37,886 nt of DNA. Origin: Achromobacter pulmonis. GTDB lineage: Bacteria > Pseudomonadota > Gammaproteobacteria > Burkholderiales > Burkholderiaceae_B. Below the pieces are notes generated by a model. The model worked only from the letters and a program-made list of their open reading frames with translations, searched no databases and was not told the DNA's origin. Location: the NCBI RefSeq assembly GCF_002885955.2, contig NZ_POQS01000003.1, positions 752,236-790,121 on the forward strand, in the 5' to 3' direction. Below are positions 25,504 to 33,292 of this stretch, one piece after another. Within the stretch, counting starts at the first letter, position 1. Each line of letters opens with the position of its first letter. The position numbers and the translations under genes were made by a program.

Positions 25504-25517
25504 CTTGTATATACGAG
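25504..25517. promoter_or_regulatory. HutC-type operator upstream of hutU
   Basis: CTTGTATATACGAG differs at one base from the symmetric CTTGTATATACAAG known as the HutC operator in Gram-negative hut operons. It lies 60 bases before the hutU start, overlapping the likely promoter. No hutC gene is in the window; the neighbouring GntR is of the FCD type with different palindromes. Confidence 0.65.
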
Positions 25518-25577
25518 TTAAATCGACTGCCGGGAGCGGGCTGTCAGCCGCTCCCGAACGAACGACGGAGGCCCGCC

Positions 25578-27260
25578 ATGAGTACCGAAACGTCCGCCCG
25601 CCACGACGCCTCGCGCAAGATCCGCGCGCCGCGCGGCGCCACGCTGAGCTGCAAGAACTGGCTGATCGAAGCCGCCTACCGCATGATCCAGAACAACCTG
25701 GACGCGGAAGTCGCCGAGCATCCGCAGGACCTGGTGGTGTACGGCGGCATCGGCCGCGCCGCGCGCGACTGGGCGTCTTTCGACAAGATCCTGGAGGTCT
25801 TGCGCCGGCTGGAGGCCGACGAAACCCTGTTGATCCAGTCGGGCAAGCCGGTGGGCGTGTTCAAGACCCATGCCGACGCGCCGCGGGTGCTGCTGGCGAA
25901 TTCCAACCTGGTGCCGCACTGGGCCACCTGGGACCACTTCCATGAGCTCGACCGCAAGGGGCTCATGATGTACGGCCAGATGACGGCCGGCAGCTGGATC
26001 TACATCGGTTCGCAAGGCATCGTGCAGGGCACCTACGAGACCTTCTACGCGGTGGCCAACCAGCATTTCGACGGCCGGCCGCAGGGGCGCTGGATACTGA
26101 CGGCGGGGCTGGGCGGCATGGGCGGCGCGCAGCCGCTGGCCGCGACCATGGCGGGATTCAGCATGATCGCGGTGGAGTGCGACGAATCGCGCATCGACTT
26201 CCGCCTGCGCACCCGCTATATCGACGTGAAGGCGACCTCGCTGGACCAGGCGCTGGAGCTGCTGCGCCAGGCCAGGGCCGAAGGCCGCGCCGTATCGGTG
26301 GGTCTGCTGGGCAACGCGGCCGACGTGGTCCAGGAAATGGTGCGCCGTGGCATCACGCCCGATTGCCTGACCGACCAGACCTCGGCCCACGATCCCTTGA
26401 ACGGCTATCTGCCGCAGGGCTGGACCATGCAGCAGTGGCGCGACGGGCGCGCCAACGATCCGGCGGCGGTGGTGGCCGCCGCGCGCAAGTCCATGGCCGC
26501 GCACGTGCGCGCCATGCTGGAGCTGAAGCAGCGCGGCGCGGCCACGCTGGACTACGGCAACAACATCCGCCAGGTCGCGCTGGAAGAGGGCGTGGAGAAC
26601 GCCTTCGACTTCCCCGGTTTCGTGCCCGCGTACATCCGGCCGCTGTTCTGCGAAGGCATCGGGCCGTTCCGCTGGGCCGCGCTGTCGGGCGATCCGGAAG
26701 ACATCTACAAGACCGACGCCAAGGTCAAGGAGCTGATCCCCGACGACCCGCATCTGCACAACTGGCTGGACATGGCGCGCGAGCGCATCGCGTTCCAGGG
26801 GCTGCCGGCGCGCATCTGCTGGGTGGGCGTGCGCGACCGCGCGCGGCTGGCGCTGGCTTTCAACGAGATGGTGCGCACGGGCGAGCTGAGCGCGCCCATC
26901 GTGATCGGCCGCGACCACCTGGATTCAGGCTCGGTGGCCAGTCCCAACCGCGAGACCGAGGCGATGCGCGACGGCTCGGACGCGGTGTCCGACTGGCCGC
27001 TGCTCAATGCGCTGCTCAATACGGCCGGGGGCGCGACCTGGGTGTCGCTGCACCACGGCGGCGGCGTGGGCATGGGGTTCTCGCAGCATGCGGGCGTGGT
27101 GATCGTGTGCGACGGCACGGCCGAAGCCGACCGGCGCCTGGCGCGCGTGCTGCGCAACGATCCGGGCACCGGCGTCATGCGCCACGCCGACGCGGGCTAC
27201 GAGGCCGCCATCGAATGCGCCCGCTCGGTGGGCCTGGACCTGCCGATGCTCAAGGACTAA
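25578..27260 (+). CDS. hutU: Urocanate hydratase
   Basis: The 560-residue cytoplasmic enzyme adds water to urocanate to give imidazolone propionate, step two of histidine breakdown, using bound NAD+ as an electrophile. Family hallmarks run the whole length: [40 protein letters not shown], the nucleotide-binding [17 protein letters not shown], and [36 protein letters not shown] is found near the C-terminus. Length is standard. ACGGAGG lies just before the ATG. A HutC-type operator precedes it. Unusually hutH, hutI and hutG are absent; a Bug receptor and an ornithine-cyclodeaminase-like gene follow instead. Canonical motifs favour urocanate, but substituted urocanates (methyl- or thio-) cannot be excluded from sequence alone. 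Confidence 0.93.
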   Translation: MSTETSARHDASRKIRAPRGATLSCKNWLIEAAYRMIQNNLDAEVAEHPQDLVVYGGIGRAARDWASFDKILEVLRRLEADETLLIQSGKPVGVFKTHADAPRVLLANSNLVPHWATWDHFHELDRKGLMMYGQMTAGSWIYIGSQGIVQGTYETFYAVANQHFDGRPQGRWILTAGLGGMGGAQPLAATMAGFSMIAVECDESRIDFRLRTRYIDVKATSLDQALELLRQARAEGRAVSVGLLGNAADVVQEMVRRGITPDCLTDQTSAHDPLNGYLPQGWTMQQWRDGRANDPAAVVAAARKSMAAHVRAMLELKQRGAATLDYGNNIRQVALEEGVENAFDFPGFVPAYIRPLFCEGIGPFRWAALSGDPEDIYKTDAKVKELIPDDPHLHNWLDMARERIAFQGLPARICWVGVRDRARLALAFNEMVRTGELSAPIVIGRDHLDSGSVASPNRETEAMRDGSDAVSDWPLLNALLNTAGGATWVSLHHGGGVGMGFSQHAGVVIVCDGTAEADRRLARVLRNDPGTGVMRHADAGYEAAIECARSVGLDLPMLKD

Positions 27261-27289
27261 TTCGACTTCATCCGTACAGGGGAATTCCC

Positions 27290-28270
27290 GTGAACACGTA
27301 TCTTGCGATGTGCCTGGGCGGCGCGCTCGCGGCCGGCATGCTGGCCGCGCCGGCGGCGGCACAGGAGAAGTACCCCGCCCGGCCGGTCACCATCGTCGTG
27401 CCTTTCGGGGCGGGCGGCGTGGCCGATGCGCTGCCGCGCATCGTGGGCCAGGAACTCAACGCCAAATGGGGCGTGCCGGTCATCATCGAGAACAAGGTGG
27501 GCGCCTCGGGCAACATCGGCATGGATTACGTCGCGCGCGCCAATCCGGACGGCTACACCCTGGGGCTGGCGCCCACCGGCAACCTGACCGTGAACCCGCT
27601 GCTCTACACCCGGCTGCCCTTCGACACCGCGCGCGACTTCGCGCCGGTGACGATGCTGGCCACCTCGCCCAACGTGCTGGTGGTCAACGAGCGCGTGCCC
27701 GCCAGAACCTTCAAGGAGCTGGTGGAATACGCGCGGCGCAACCCCGACAAGCTGAACTACTCCTCGCCCGGCGCGGGCAGCGGCGCGCACCTGGCCGGCG
27801 AATTGCTCAACCAGTCGGCCGGCATCGTCACGCGGCACATTCCGTACAACGCCATGGCCGCGGCGGTCAACGACGTGGTGGCGGGCAACGTGGACATGAT
27901 GTTCGCCGGCATCTCCACCGTGCTGCCGCAGATCCAGGCCGGCAAGCTGCGCGCGCTGGCCGTGGCCGGACCCGAACGACTGCCGCAGCTCAAGGACGTG
28001 CCCACGGTGGCCGAGAGCGGCTACCCGGGCTTCGACGTGACCTCGTGGTACGGCATCGTGGCCCCGGCTAAGGTGCCCGCGGCCATCCTGGACCAGTTGC
28101 AGGCCGACATCGCCGCCGTCCTGCAACAGGAAAGCGTGAAGCAGAAATTCGCCGGCCTGGGCGTGGTGCCGGCCGGCTCCAGCCGCGCCGACTTCGCGCG
28201 CACGATCCGCCAGGAAACCGATAAGTGGGCGGCCATCGTCAAGCGGGCCGGCATCCAACCGATTCAATGA
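27290..28270 (+). CDS. Bug-family (TctC) periplasmic solute-binding protein
   Basis: The 326-residue protein starts at GTG 27290 with AGGGGA seven bases upstream. It has a signal peptide ending in AAPAAAQ, then the Bug hallmarks YPARPVTIVVPFGAGGVADA, VGASGNIGMDYVARANPDGY and TRHIPYNAMAAAVNDVVAGN. It is in the same operon as hutU (29-base gap) and the ornithine-cyclodeaminase-like gene (13-base gap). It may capture the substrate or precursor of this pathway in the periplasm. Carboxylate-binding is typical of the family; histidine or urocanate binding is inferred only from context. Confidence 0.88.
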   Translation: MNTYLAMCLGGALAAGMLAAPAAAQEKYPARPVTIVVPFGAGGVADALPRIVGQELNAKWGVPVIIENKVGASGNIGMDYVARANPDGYTLGLAPTGNLTVNPLLYTRLPFDTARDFAPVTMLATSPNVLVVNERVPARTFKELVEYARRNPDKLNYSSPGAGSGAHLAGELLNQSAGIVTRHIPYNAMAAAVNDVVAGNVDMMFAGISTVLPQIQAGKLRALAVAGPERLPQLKDVPTVAESGYPGFDVTSWYGIVAPAKVPAAILDQLQADIAAVLQQESVKQKFAGLGVVPAGSSRADFARTIRQETDKWAAIVKRAGIQPIQ

Positions 28271-28283
28271 CCGGGGAGACACC

Positions 28284-29288
28284 ATGCAGTCCATAGACAT
28301 CACTTACCTGAACGGTCCCGACGTGCGCGCGCTGGCGCTCACCGACGCCGAGATCCTGGCCGCCGTCGAAAGCGCGCTGGACGCGCAGGGCCGCGGCAAG
28401 ACCGTCATCGAGCCGCGCGTGCACCTGGTGCCGGAATCCTCGGACAAGGGGCATTTCAACGTGCTGCGCGGCTATATCGAGCCGCTGCACGTCGCGGGCG
28501 TGAAGGTGGTGAGCGATTTCGTCGACAACTACAAGGTCGGCCTGCCGTCCGAAATGGCCTTGCTGAACCTGTTCGACCCGGTCAACGGCAAGCCGCTGGC
28601 GGTGGTCGACGCCACCGCCATCACCGACATGCGGACCGGCGCCGTGACCGCGCTGGGCGCCAAGCACCTGGCGCGTAGGCAGAGCAAGGTGCTGGGCCAC
28701 ATCGGCGCGCGCGGCACGTCCTACTGGAACGTACGCCTGCTCGACAGCCTCTACGATTTCGACGAGATCCGCGTGCATTCGCGGCGTCCCGAGAGCCGGC
28801 AGGCCTTCGGCGAGCGCCTGTCGCGCGACCTGGGCAAGCCGGTGCGGGTGGTCGACGATTGGGAATCCTGCGTGCGCGGCGCCGACATCGTGGTGGAGGC
28901 CTCGCGCCTGCCGCAGCCCACGCCGCTGCTGAAGACGGAATGGATCAAGCCGGGCGCCCTGGTCATGCCCTACGGGACCATGAGCGCGGTGGAGCTGAGC
29001 CTGACCGACATCATGAGCAAAGTCGTGGTCGACGACTGGGGCCAGTGCCGCAAGGGCCTGCCTTATGGCGCGCTGCGCGCGCACGTGGACAGCGACCGCG
29101 TGACCGAAGAGAACCTGCACGCCGAACTCGGCCAGATCGTGGCGGGGCTCAGGCCCGGCCGCGAAAGCGACGACGAAACCATATTGTTCTGGCATCGCGG
29201 CCTGTCCACCACCGATATCGCGCTGGGCCACGCCATGCTTGAGAAGGCGCGCAGGATGGGCCTGGGCCAGACGCTGAAGTTCGCCTAG
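28284..29288 (+). CDS. Ornithine cyclodeaminase / mu-crystallin family protein
   Basis: The 334-residue protein matches the OCD/mu-crystallin family of NAD(P)-dependent enzymes, which deaminate amino acids or reduce imines. Motifs include the substrate-binding HFNVLRGYIEPLHVAGVKVV and the conserved VDATAITDMRTGAVTALGAK. The dinucleotide loop VLGHIGARGTSYWN is altered from the usual G-x-G-x-x-A. GADIVVEAS and GQCRKGLPYGAL follow near the C-terminus. GGGGAG precedes the ATG. It is third in the hutU operon. Possible roles are deamination or reduction of an amino or imino acid linked to histidine catabolism; the exact reaction cannot be read from sequence. Confidence 0.85.
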   Translation: MQSIDITYLNGPDVRALALTDAEILAAVESALDAQGRGKTVIEPRVHLVPESSDKGHFNVLRGYIEPLHVAGVKVVSDFVDNYKVGLPSEMALLNLFDPVNGKPLAVVDATAITDMRTGAVTALGAKHLARRQSKVLGHIGARGTSYWNVRLLDSLYDFDEIRVHSRRPESRQAFGERLSRDLGKPVRVVDDWESCVRGADIVVEASRLPQPTPLLKTEWIKPGALVMPYGTMSAVELSLTDIMSKVVVDDWGQCRKGLPYGALRAHVDSDRVTEENLHAELGQIVAGLRPGRESDDETILFWHRGLSTTDIALGHAMLEKARRMGLGQTLKFA

Positions 29289-29298
29289 GACGCGCCGC

Positions 29299-30120
29299 AT
29301 GGAACTCATCGCCTCGACGCGCATGTACGACGTGGCGCCGGCCATGAAAACGGCCTGGCGCGCCTTGCTGGCGGCCGCGCACGCGCGCGCCGGCCTGGAC
29401 GTCCGCTGCATCGAACACGCCTGGCCCGACCCGATCGGCGAGCTGTGGGAACGTCCCGGCCTGTGCGGCGCGTTCATGTGCGGATGGCCTTATGCGGCGG
29501 CGCTGGAGGCGGGGCGCGCCTTCAAGGCGGTGGCCTCGGTGGTGCCGGACTGGCCCGCCTATGCCGGCCAGCCGCGCTACCGCAGCGAATTCCTGGTGCG
29601 GGCGGACAGCCCCTGGCAGTCGCTGGCCGACGCCGCCGGCAGCCGCTACGGCTGGATGGTGCGCGATTCGCAATCGGGCTGGAACGCCCCGCGCGCGGCC
29701 CTGGCCGAGCTCGCCGCCGCGGCCGGCGGCGCGCTGTTCGCCGAGTCCAAGGGGCCTTATGGCAATCCGCGCGGCCTGCTGCGCGCGCTGGCGGAGCGCG
29801 AAATCGACCTGACGGCGGTGGACGGCTGGTATCTGGACCTGCTGCGCGAACATGACCCGGGCGCCCTGGCCGGACTGCGCACGCTGGCCTTCACCGCCTG
29901 GACGCCAAACCCGCTGCTGGTGGCCGGCCCCGACGTGGACGCGGCCATCGCCGGCCGGCTGTCGGACGCGCTGCTGGCCCTGCACCATGATCCGGCATGC
30001 GCGCCCCTGCTGCGCAACGCGCGCGTGGCGCGCTTCGTGCGGGCCGAACCCGGGCGCTATGCGGCGCTGGCCGACATGGCGCGCGCGGCCGCGGCGCGGG
30101 GCTATCCGGAGATCCGCTGA
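29299..30120 (+). CDS. PhnD/SsuA-like substrate-binding-fold protein without signal peptide
   Basis: The 273-residue protein has the type II periplasmic-binding fold of the PhnD-like family: STRMYDVAPAMKTAWRALLA at the start, GELWERPGLCGAFMCGWPYA around the ligand loop, and SRYGWMVRDSQSGWNAPRAA in lobe two. RALAEREIDLTAVDGWYLDL is characteristic of the hinge. No signal peptide or lipobox is present: the first residues are already the first beta strand. It is therefore probably cytoplasmic and may act as an enzyme or carrier rather than an ABC-transport receptor. It closes the hutU operon (10-base gap after the OCD gene), followed by a strong terminator at 30128. Confidence 0.75.
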   Translation: MELIASTRMYDVAPAMKTAWRALLAAAHARAGLDVRCIEHAWPDPIGELWERPGLCGAFMCGWPYAAALEAGRAFKAVASVVPDWPAYAGQPRYRSEFLVRADSPWQSLADAAGSRYGWMVRDSQSGWNAPRAALAELAAAAGGALFAESKGPYGNPRGLLRALAEREIDLTAVDGWYLDLLREHDPGALAGLRTLAFTAWTPNPLLVAGPDVDAAIAGRLSDALLALHHDPACAPLLRNARVARFVRAEPGRYAALADMARAAAARGYPEIR

Positions 30121-30127
30121 CGCTCCG

Positions 30128-30156
30128 GCCGGCCCCTCGCGGGCCGGCTTTCTTCG
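30128..30156 (+). terminator. Terminator of the hutU operon
   Basis: GCCGGCCC (30128-30135) pairs with GGGCCGGC (30141-30148), with loop CTCGC and tail TTTCTTCG. It follows the last gene of the operon by 8 bases. Confidence 0.75.
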
Positions 30157-30241
30157 CCAGGGCAATCGTGTCAAACTTGCGTATTGACTCGATGTGGACT
30201 CAAGGCTGTCGCCATCAGGGGCCGCATTGTCCTGGGGCAAT

Positions 30242-31543
30242 ATGAAAATCCAAGGAAAGACCGCCGCGGAAATCTTCGACTGCGTGCGGGCCCTGCTTCA
30301 GTCGGGGCAGTTGCGGCCGGGCCAGGCCCTGCCGCCGGTGCGCGATCTGGCGGCCGAACTGGACATCAACCGCAATACCGTGGCCGCGGCCTACAAGCGG
30401 CTCGCGGGCGCCGGCATCGCCGTCACGCAGGGCCGCCTGGGCACCGTCATCCGCGATGCTTCCGGTCCGGGCGAACAGGAAGGCGCCCAGCCCGACACGC
30501 CGCTGGTGGATCTCGCCAGCGGCAATCCCGATCCGGCCTGGCTGCCAGACCTTACCGCCGCGCTCGCCATCCGGCCGTACAAGCACCGTCTTTACGGCGA
30601 ACCCACCGTCAACGCAGGGCTGCAAGCCTATGCGCGGGCCTGGTTCGAGCCGGACTGTCCCGCGCCGTTCGAGATCGACCTGACCCACGGCGCGGTGGAC
30701 GCCGTCGAACGGCTGCTGGCTTCGCACCTGGTCGCCGGCGACAAGGTCGCGGTCGAGCACCCCTGTTTTCTCAGCAGCATCAACATGCTGCGCATCGCCG
30801 GGCTGCGCGCGATCGGCGTGCCGGTCGATGCGCAAGGCATGCAGGTCCAGGCCCTGGAAGCGGCGCTCGAGCGCGGCGCGCGCGCCGTGATCCTGACCCC
30901 GCGCGCACACAATCCCACCGGCTGCAGCCTGAGCGAACGGCGCGCGCGGGCGCTGGCGCGCGTGCTGGCGAGATATCCGCAGGTCATGGTGATCGTGGAC
31001 GACCACTACGCGCTGCTGTCCGACAAGGAATACCACTCGGTGCTGCCGGCCGGCGCGCAGCGCTGGGCGCTGGTGCGGTCGCTGACCAAGGCGCTGGGCC
31101 CGGACGTGCGCGTGGCCATGGTGGCGAGCGATCCAGCGACCTCGCGCCGGCTGCGCATGCGGCTGGCCTCCGGCACCAGCTGGGTCAGCCACTTGCTGCA
31201 GGACATGATCGAAGTCACGCTGGGCCGGCCTGAAGTCGCCGCGCAGATGGCGCAGGCCCGCGAGGACTACGCCCGGCGCAGGCGCATGCTGGAAGACGCG
31301 CTGCGCGCGGAGGGCGTGCCCTGTGCGGAGCAGGGCGACGGCCTCAACCTCTGGATTCCGCTGGAGGTCGACGACAAGGCCGTCGCCCTGGCCCTGGCGC
31401 ATCGCGGCTGGCTGGTGCGGCATGGCGATGCGTTCGGCGTCCTGGGAGCGGTCAGCGGCCTGCGCGTCACCCTCAGCGGCATCGAATCCGGCCAGTGCCG
31501 GGACCTGGCCCGCGATATCCGCGCAAGCCTGGGGCTGGGCTAG
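30242..31543 (+). CDS. ptsJ: MocR-type PLP-dependent regulator PtsJ
   Basis: The 433-residue protein joins a GntR winged helix (residues 1-70) to a fold-type I aminotransferase domain. The N-terminal motif KTAAEIFDCVRALLQSGQLR then LPPVRDLAAELDINRNTVAA closely follows enterobacterial PtsJ, a regulator of vitamin B6 metabolism. PLP-binding features are TPRAHNPTGCSLS and VDDHYALLSDKEYHSVL. The Schiff-base Lys is in VRSLTKALGPDVRVAM. The ATG at 30242 begins exactly at the family start. About 120 bases with the hutU-operon terminator separate it from upstream genes, so it has its own promoter. No pdxK-like target is nearby. Confidence 0.85.
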   Translation: MKIQGKTAAEIFDCVRALLQSGQLRPGQALPPVRDLAAELDINRNTVAAAYKRLAGAGIAVTQGRLGTVIRDASGPGEQEGAQPDTPLVDLASGNPDPAWLPDLTAALAIRPYKHRLYGEPTVNAGLQAYARAWFEPDCPAPFEIDLTHGAVDAVERLLASHLVAGDKVAVEHPCFLSSINMLRIAGLRAIGVPVDAQGMQVQALEAALERGARAVILTPRAHNPTGCSLSERRARALARVLARYPQVMVIVDDHYALLSDKEYHSVLPAGAQRWALVRSLTKALGPDVRVAMVASDPATSRRLRMRLASGTSWVSHLLQDMIEVTLGRPEVAAQMAQAREDYARRRRMLEDALRAEGVPCAEQGDGLNLWIPLEVDDKAVALALAHRGWLVRHGDAFGVLGAVSGLRVTLSGIESGQCRDLARDIRASLGLG

Positions 31544-31546
31544 GCC

Positions 31547-31795
31547 CTACGCGGCCCGACGCAGCTTCACCGCCGGGAAATCCACCGGCACGGCGAACGC
31601 CACGTTGACGTAGTTGGTGAACAGGTTCAGCGCCACGTGGGCCAGGATCTCGACGATCTCCTGGTCGTTGAAGCCGGCCGCGCGCACGGCCTGCACGTCG
31701 GCCTCGCCCACCTGGCCGCGTGCCTCCACCAGCTGCAGCGCAAAGCGCAGCGCCGCCGCGGTCTTGGGATCGGCGGAGCGGCCGTCCTGGGCGGC
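31547..31795 (-). pseudogene. Carboxymuconolactone decarboxylase-family gene, 3' half, split by prophage
   Basis: About 82 C-terminal residues survive: DPKTAAALRFALQLVEARGQ then VGEADVQAVRAAGFNDQEIV and HVALNLFTNYVNVAF, matching the end of AhpD/peroxidase-like carboxymuconolactone decarboxylase-family proteins (usually 150-190 residues). The N-terminal half with the catalytic Cys-x-x-Cys/His region is missing. Homology ends at AAQDGRS, exactly where the prophage begins at 31796. A spurious start (MSQTIWFLT) is supplied by the phage end. The 5' half should lie to the right of the prophage. The gene is convergent with ptsJ. Confidence 0.8.
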
Positions 31796-31808
31796 TGTTA
31801 GGAACCAG

Positions 31809-31970
31809 ATGGTTTGAGACATCCGGGTCTATGTGGGTTGGCGTGGGTTGATGCGGGCTGACGCCACGAAAATCAACGAGTTAGGCGTAGGTGGCGGCCG
31901 GCGCGGCGCTGGCGGATGGTTTGAGACATGCGGCGCCTTGGTAACGGATGAACCACATGATTTGAGACGG
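31809..31970 (+). repeat. Three transposase-binding-type repeats at the prophage left end
   Basis: ATGGTTTGAGACAT occurs at 31809-31822 and again at 31916-31929; ATGATTTGAGACGG, matching 11 of 14 bases, lies at 31957-31970. All have the same orientation. Three such sites with a large first gap (107 bases) and a small second gap (41) mirror the L1-L2-L3 arrangement of Mu. No gene is supported between 31823 and 32052, which also holds two GTTTAAAC palindromes (31993-32000, 32040-32047). Confidence 0.7.
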
Positions 31971-32052
31971 GCGCGAAAACCCAGGCGGCGCTGTTTAAAC
32001 GGGCGGCCGCCGGTACCCTGGAAATGTAGGTTACGGGGCGTTTAAACACCCG

Positions 32053-32253
32053 TCATGAGGCGCGGCGCTTATCGGCCATGTCCTGCTGGTCCTGCGCGGG
32101 GGTGTGCTGCTGGACACTGCCGTCGCCGCCGATGATGACGACCCCGCGATTGCCGATGATGACGTTGCTCTGAATGAGAGGCGCGCCCCGGCTGGCCTGC
32201 CCACGTTCCAGAATCTCCCGTATCTCCTTGTCTAAGTCGATTTCGTCGCTCAT
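32053..32253 (-). CDS. Hypothetical prophage protein (66 residues)
   Basis: I do not recognise this small acidic-to-neutral protein. It starts MSDEIDLDKEIREILERGQA (a short helix) and contains SNVIIGNRGVVIIGGDGSVQ, a repeated beta-type pattern with two V-I-I-G units. It ends in charged residues KRRAS. It follows the repressor gene on the same strand with a 24-base gap, so it is probably expressed in the lysogen, a position where phages often place superinfection-exclusion or other lysogenic-conversion genes. GGAG lies just upstream of the ATG. Function is unknown. Confidence 0.6.
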   Translation of the reverse strand: MSDEIDLDKEIREILERGQASRGAPLIQSNVIIGNRGVVIIGGDGSVQQHTPAQDQQDMADKRRAS

Positions 32254-32277
32254 ACGCTCCTTCCGCCCCTGCCGCTG

Positions 32278-32778
32278 CTATCGGTACGCGGCCAAATCTA
32301 TGATGTTACTTACTGTAGCGTGATCCGGCATTTCTTGTCGGCTTGCGAAGTGGCGGTACAGCACCCGGACGAGTCGCGCCAGCGCGGCCGGCTCCAGCTG
32401 GATGTTTCGGCGCTGCAGTTCCTCAAACGCCGAACGCGACACGCGCTCCAGCAGGTCTAGGTCGGCGCTACCGGGCGCTTCTGTGTCGCTTGACTCCGAC
32501 CCCGCGCCGTGCGGCTCCCCTTCCCCTGTTGCCAGCCAGTCCAGGCGCACTTTTGCGGCCCTTGCCAAGCCGACCATAGCGGCGAACGACGGGGCGCTCT
32601 GCTCCCGGATGTATCGGTACAGCATATCCTCTGAAACCGAAGCCGCAGATGCCGCACTTTCTCTAGTGCCGATTCGCTCCGCTGCCGCCTTGATGCGCGT
32701 TCCGATTCCCGGCTTCAGAATCGGAAAACCCTTTCCGTTCAAGGCGCTGCCTTCCGATTCTACGATTTTTCTTTTCAT
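32278..32778 (-). CDS. Phage repressor (c-type, helix-turn-helix)
   Basis: The 166-residue protein is leftward-transcribed at the standard repressor position. Residues 25-80 form a helix-turn-helix of the Cro/CI type (IGTRIKAAAERIGTRESAAS then AASVSEDMLYRYIREQSAPS and LARAAKVRLDWLATGEGEP). The WLATGEG motif is common in Mu-like and P22-like repressors. A helical C-terminal part (about 105-166) probably mediates multimerisation; there is no Ser-Lys peptidase domain, so it is not a LexA-type self-cleaving repressor. It faces the ner gene across an operator-rich 101-base gap. Confidence 0.8.
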   Translation of the reverse strand: MKRKIVESEGSALNGKGFPILKPGIGTRIKAAAERIGTRESAASAASVSEDMLYRYIREQSAPSFAAMVGLARAAKVRLDWLATGEGEPHGAGSESSDTEAPGSADLDLLERVSRSAFEELQRRNIQLEPAALARLVRVLYRHFASRQEMPDHATVSNIIDLAAYR

Positions 32779-32880
32779 ATCAAAGACCTAGATCATTATC
32801 TATGGCCGCAAGAGTATTTTCTGAATCGGAACATGCAGATTCTCTTGCGTGCCTAGAATATCTGCCGTAAGATTACGGCA
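32779..32880. promoter_or_regulatory. Lysis-lysogeny operator region between repressor and ner
   Basis: CGCAAGAG (32807-32814) and CTCTTGCG (32842-32849) are an exact 8-base inverted repeat 27 bases apart; GAATC and GATTC lie inside. TGCCGTAA-GA-TTACGGCA (32863-32880) is a second exact palindrome that ends on the first base of the ner start codon. The region should hold both divergent promoters and the binding sites of the repressor and Ner. Confidence 0.65.
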
Positions 32881-33182
32881 TGACTAAACACAAAGCCCCG
32901 AAAAAACCGGCCTCTAGTGACTGGCACCGCGCCGATATAAAGGCGGCGCTAGAGAAGGCCGGGTGGAGTCTTCGCCGACTGGCGGCGCATCACGGTTACG
33001 CGGCGCCTACCACCCTGACGATTCCGCTTAATCGGCCATGGCCGAAGGGGGAGCGAATCATTGCAGCAGCAATAGGCGTTGACCCGGCCGAAATTTGGCC
33101 GAGTCGTTATCAGAAGAAGTATAGCGCTCCACGGTGTGACGAGGACGCAAAAACTCTAGAGGGGGATGTCGCATGTGCATGA
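32880..33182 (+). CDS. ner: Ner-family DNA-binding protein
   Basis: The 100-residue protein carries the Ner/Nlp domain: DWHRADIKAALEKAGWSLRR, LAAHHGYAAPTTL then NRPWPKGERIIAAAIGVDPA, EIWPSRY. This follows Mu Ner closely (DWHRAD..., WPKGEQIIA..., IWPSRYQ). Ner represses both early and repressor promoters after induction. The start codon sits inside a perfect palindrome (32863-32880) and has no strong ribosome binding site, so binding there could control its own translation start or promoter. The C-terminal 25 residues are extra compared with Mu Ner. It is the first early gene. Confidence 0.88.
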   Translation: MTKHKAPKKPASSDWHRADIKAALEKAGWSLRRLAAHHGYAAPTTLTIPLNRPWPKGERIIAAAIGVDPAEIWPSRYQKKYSAPRCDEDAKTLEGDVACA

Positions 33183-33292
33183 TCGCGGTCCTGTTCTTGG
33201 GAAGGGGACAGATTAAATGCTGGGCCTGCTCCGGCCTAGATGCAGCCGGCGGCGGCGTTTGGAATGTGTCCGCCGCGAGGGGGGCCAAATGA
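33173..33292 (+). CDS. Small prophage protein with a Cys-x-x-Cys pair (39 residues)
   Basis: The frame reads MCMIAVLFLGRGQIKCWACS then GLDAAGGGVWNVSAARGAK. GAGGGGG (33159-33165) is well placed before the ATG, and the stop overlaps the next gene's ATG (ATGA at 33289-33292), the tight packing seen throughout this early operon. It also overlaps the end of ner by 10 bases. CWAC might bind a metal. No homologue is recognised; function unknown. Confidence 0.5.
   Translation: MCMIAVLFLGRGQIKCWACSGLDAAGGGVWNVSAARGAK

Noticed and set aside
26177..27289. Extension of the Bug receptor frame upstream through hutU
   Set aside because: The receptor has a clear signal peptide and ribosome binding site at 27290; the upstream part is hutU read in another frame.
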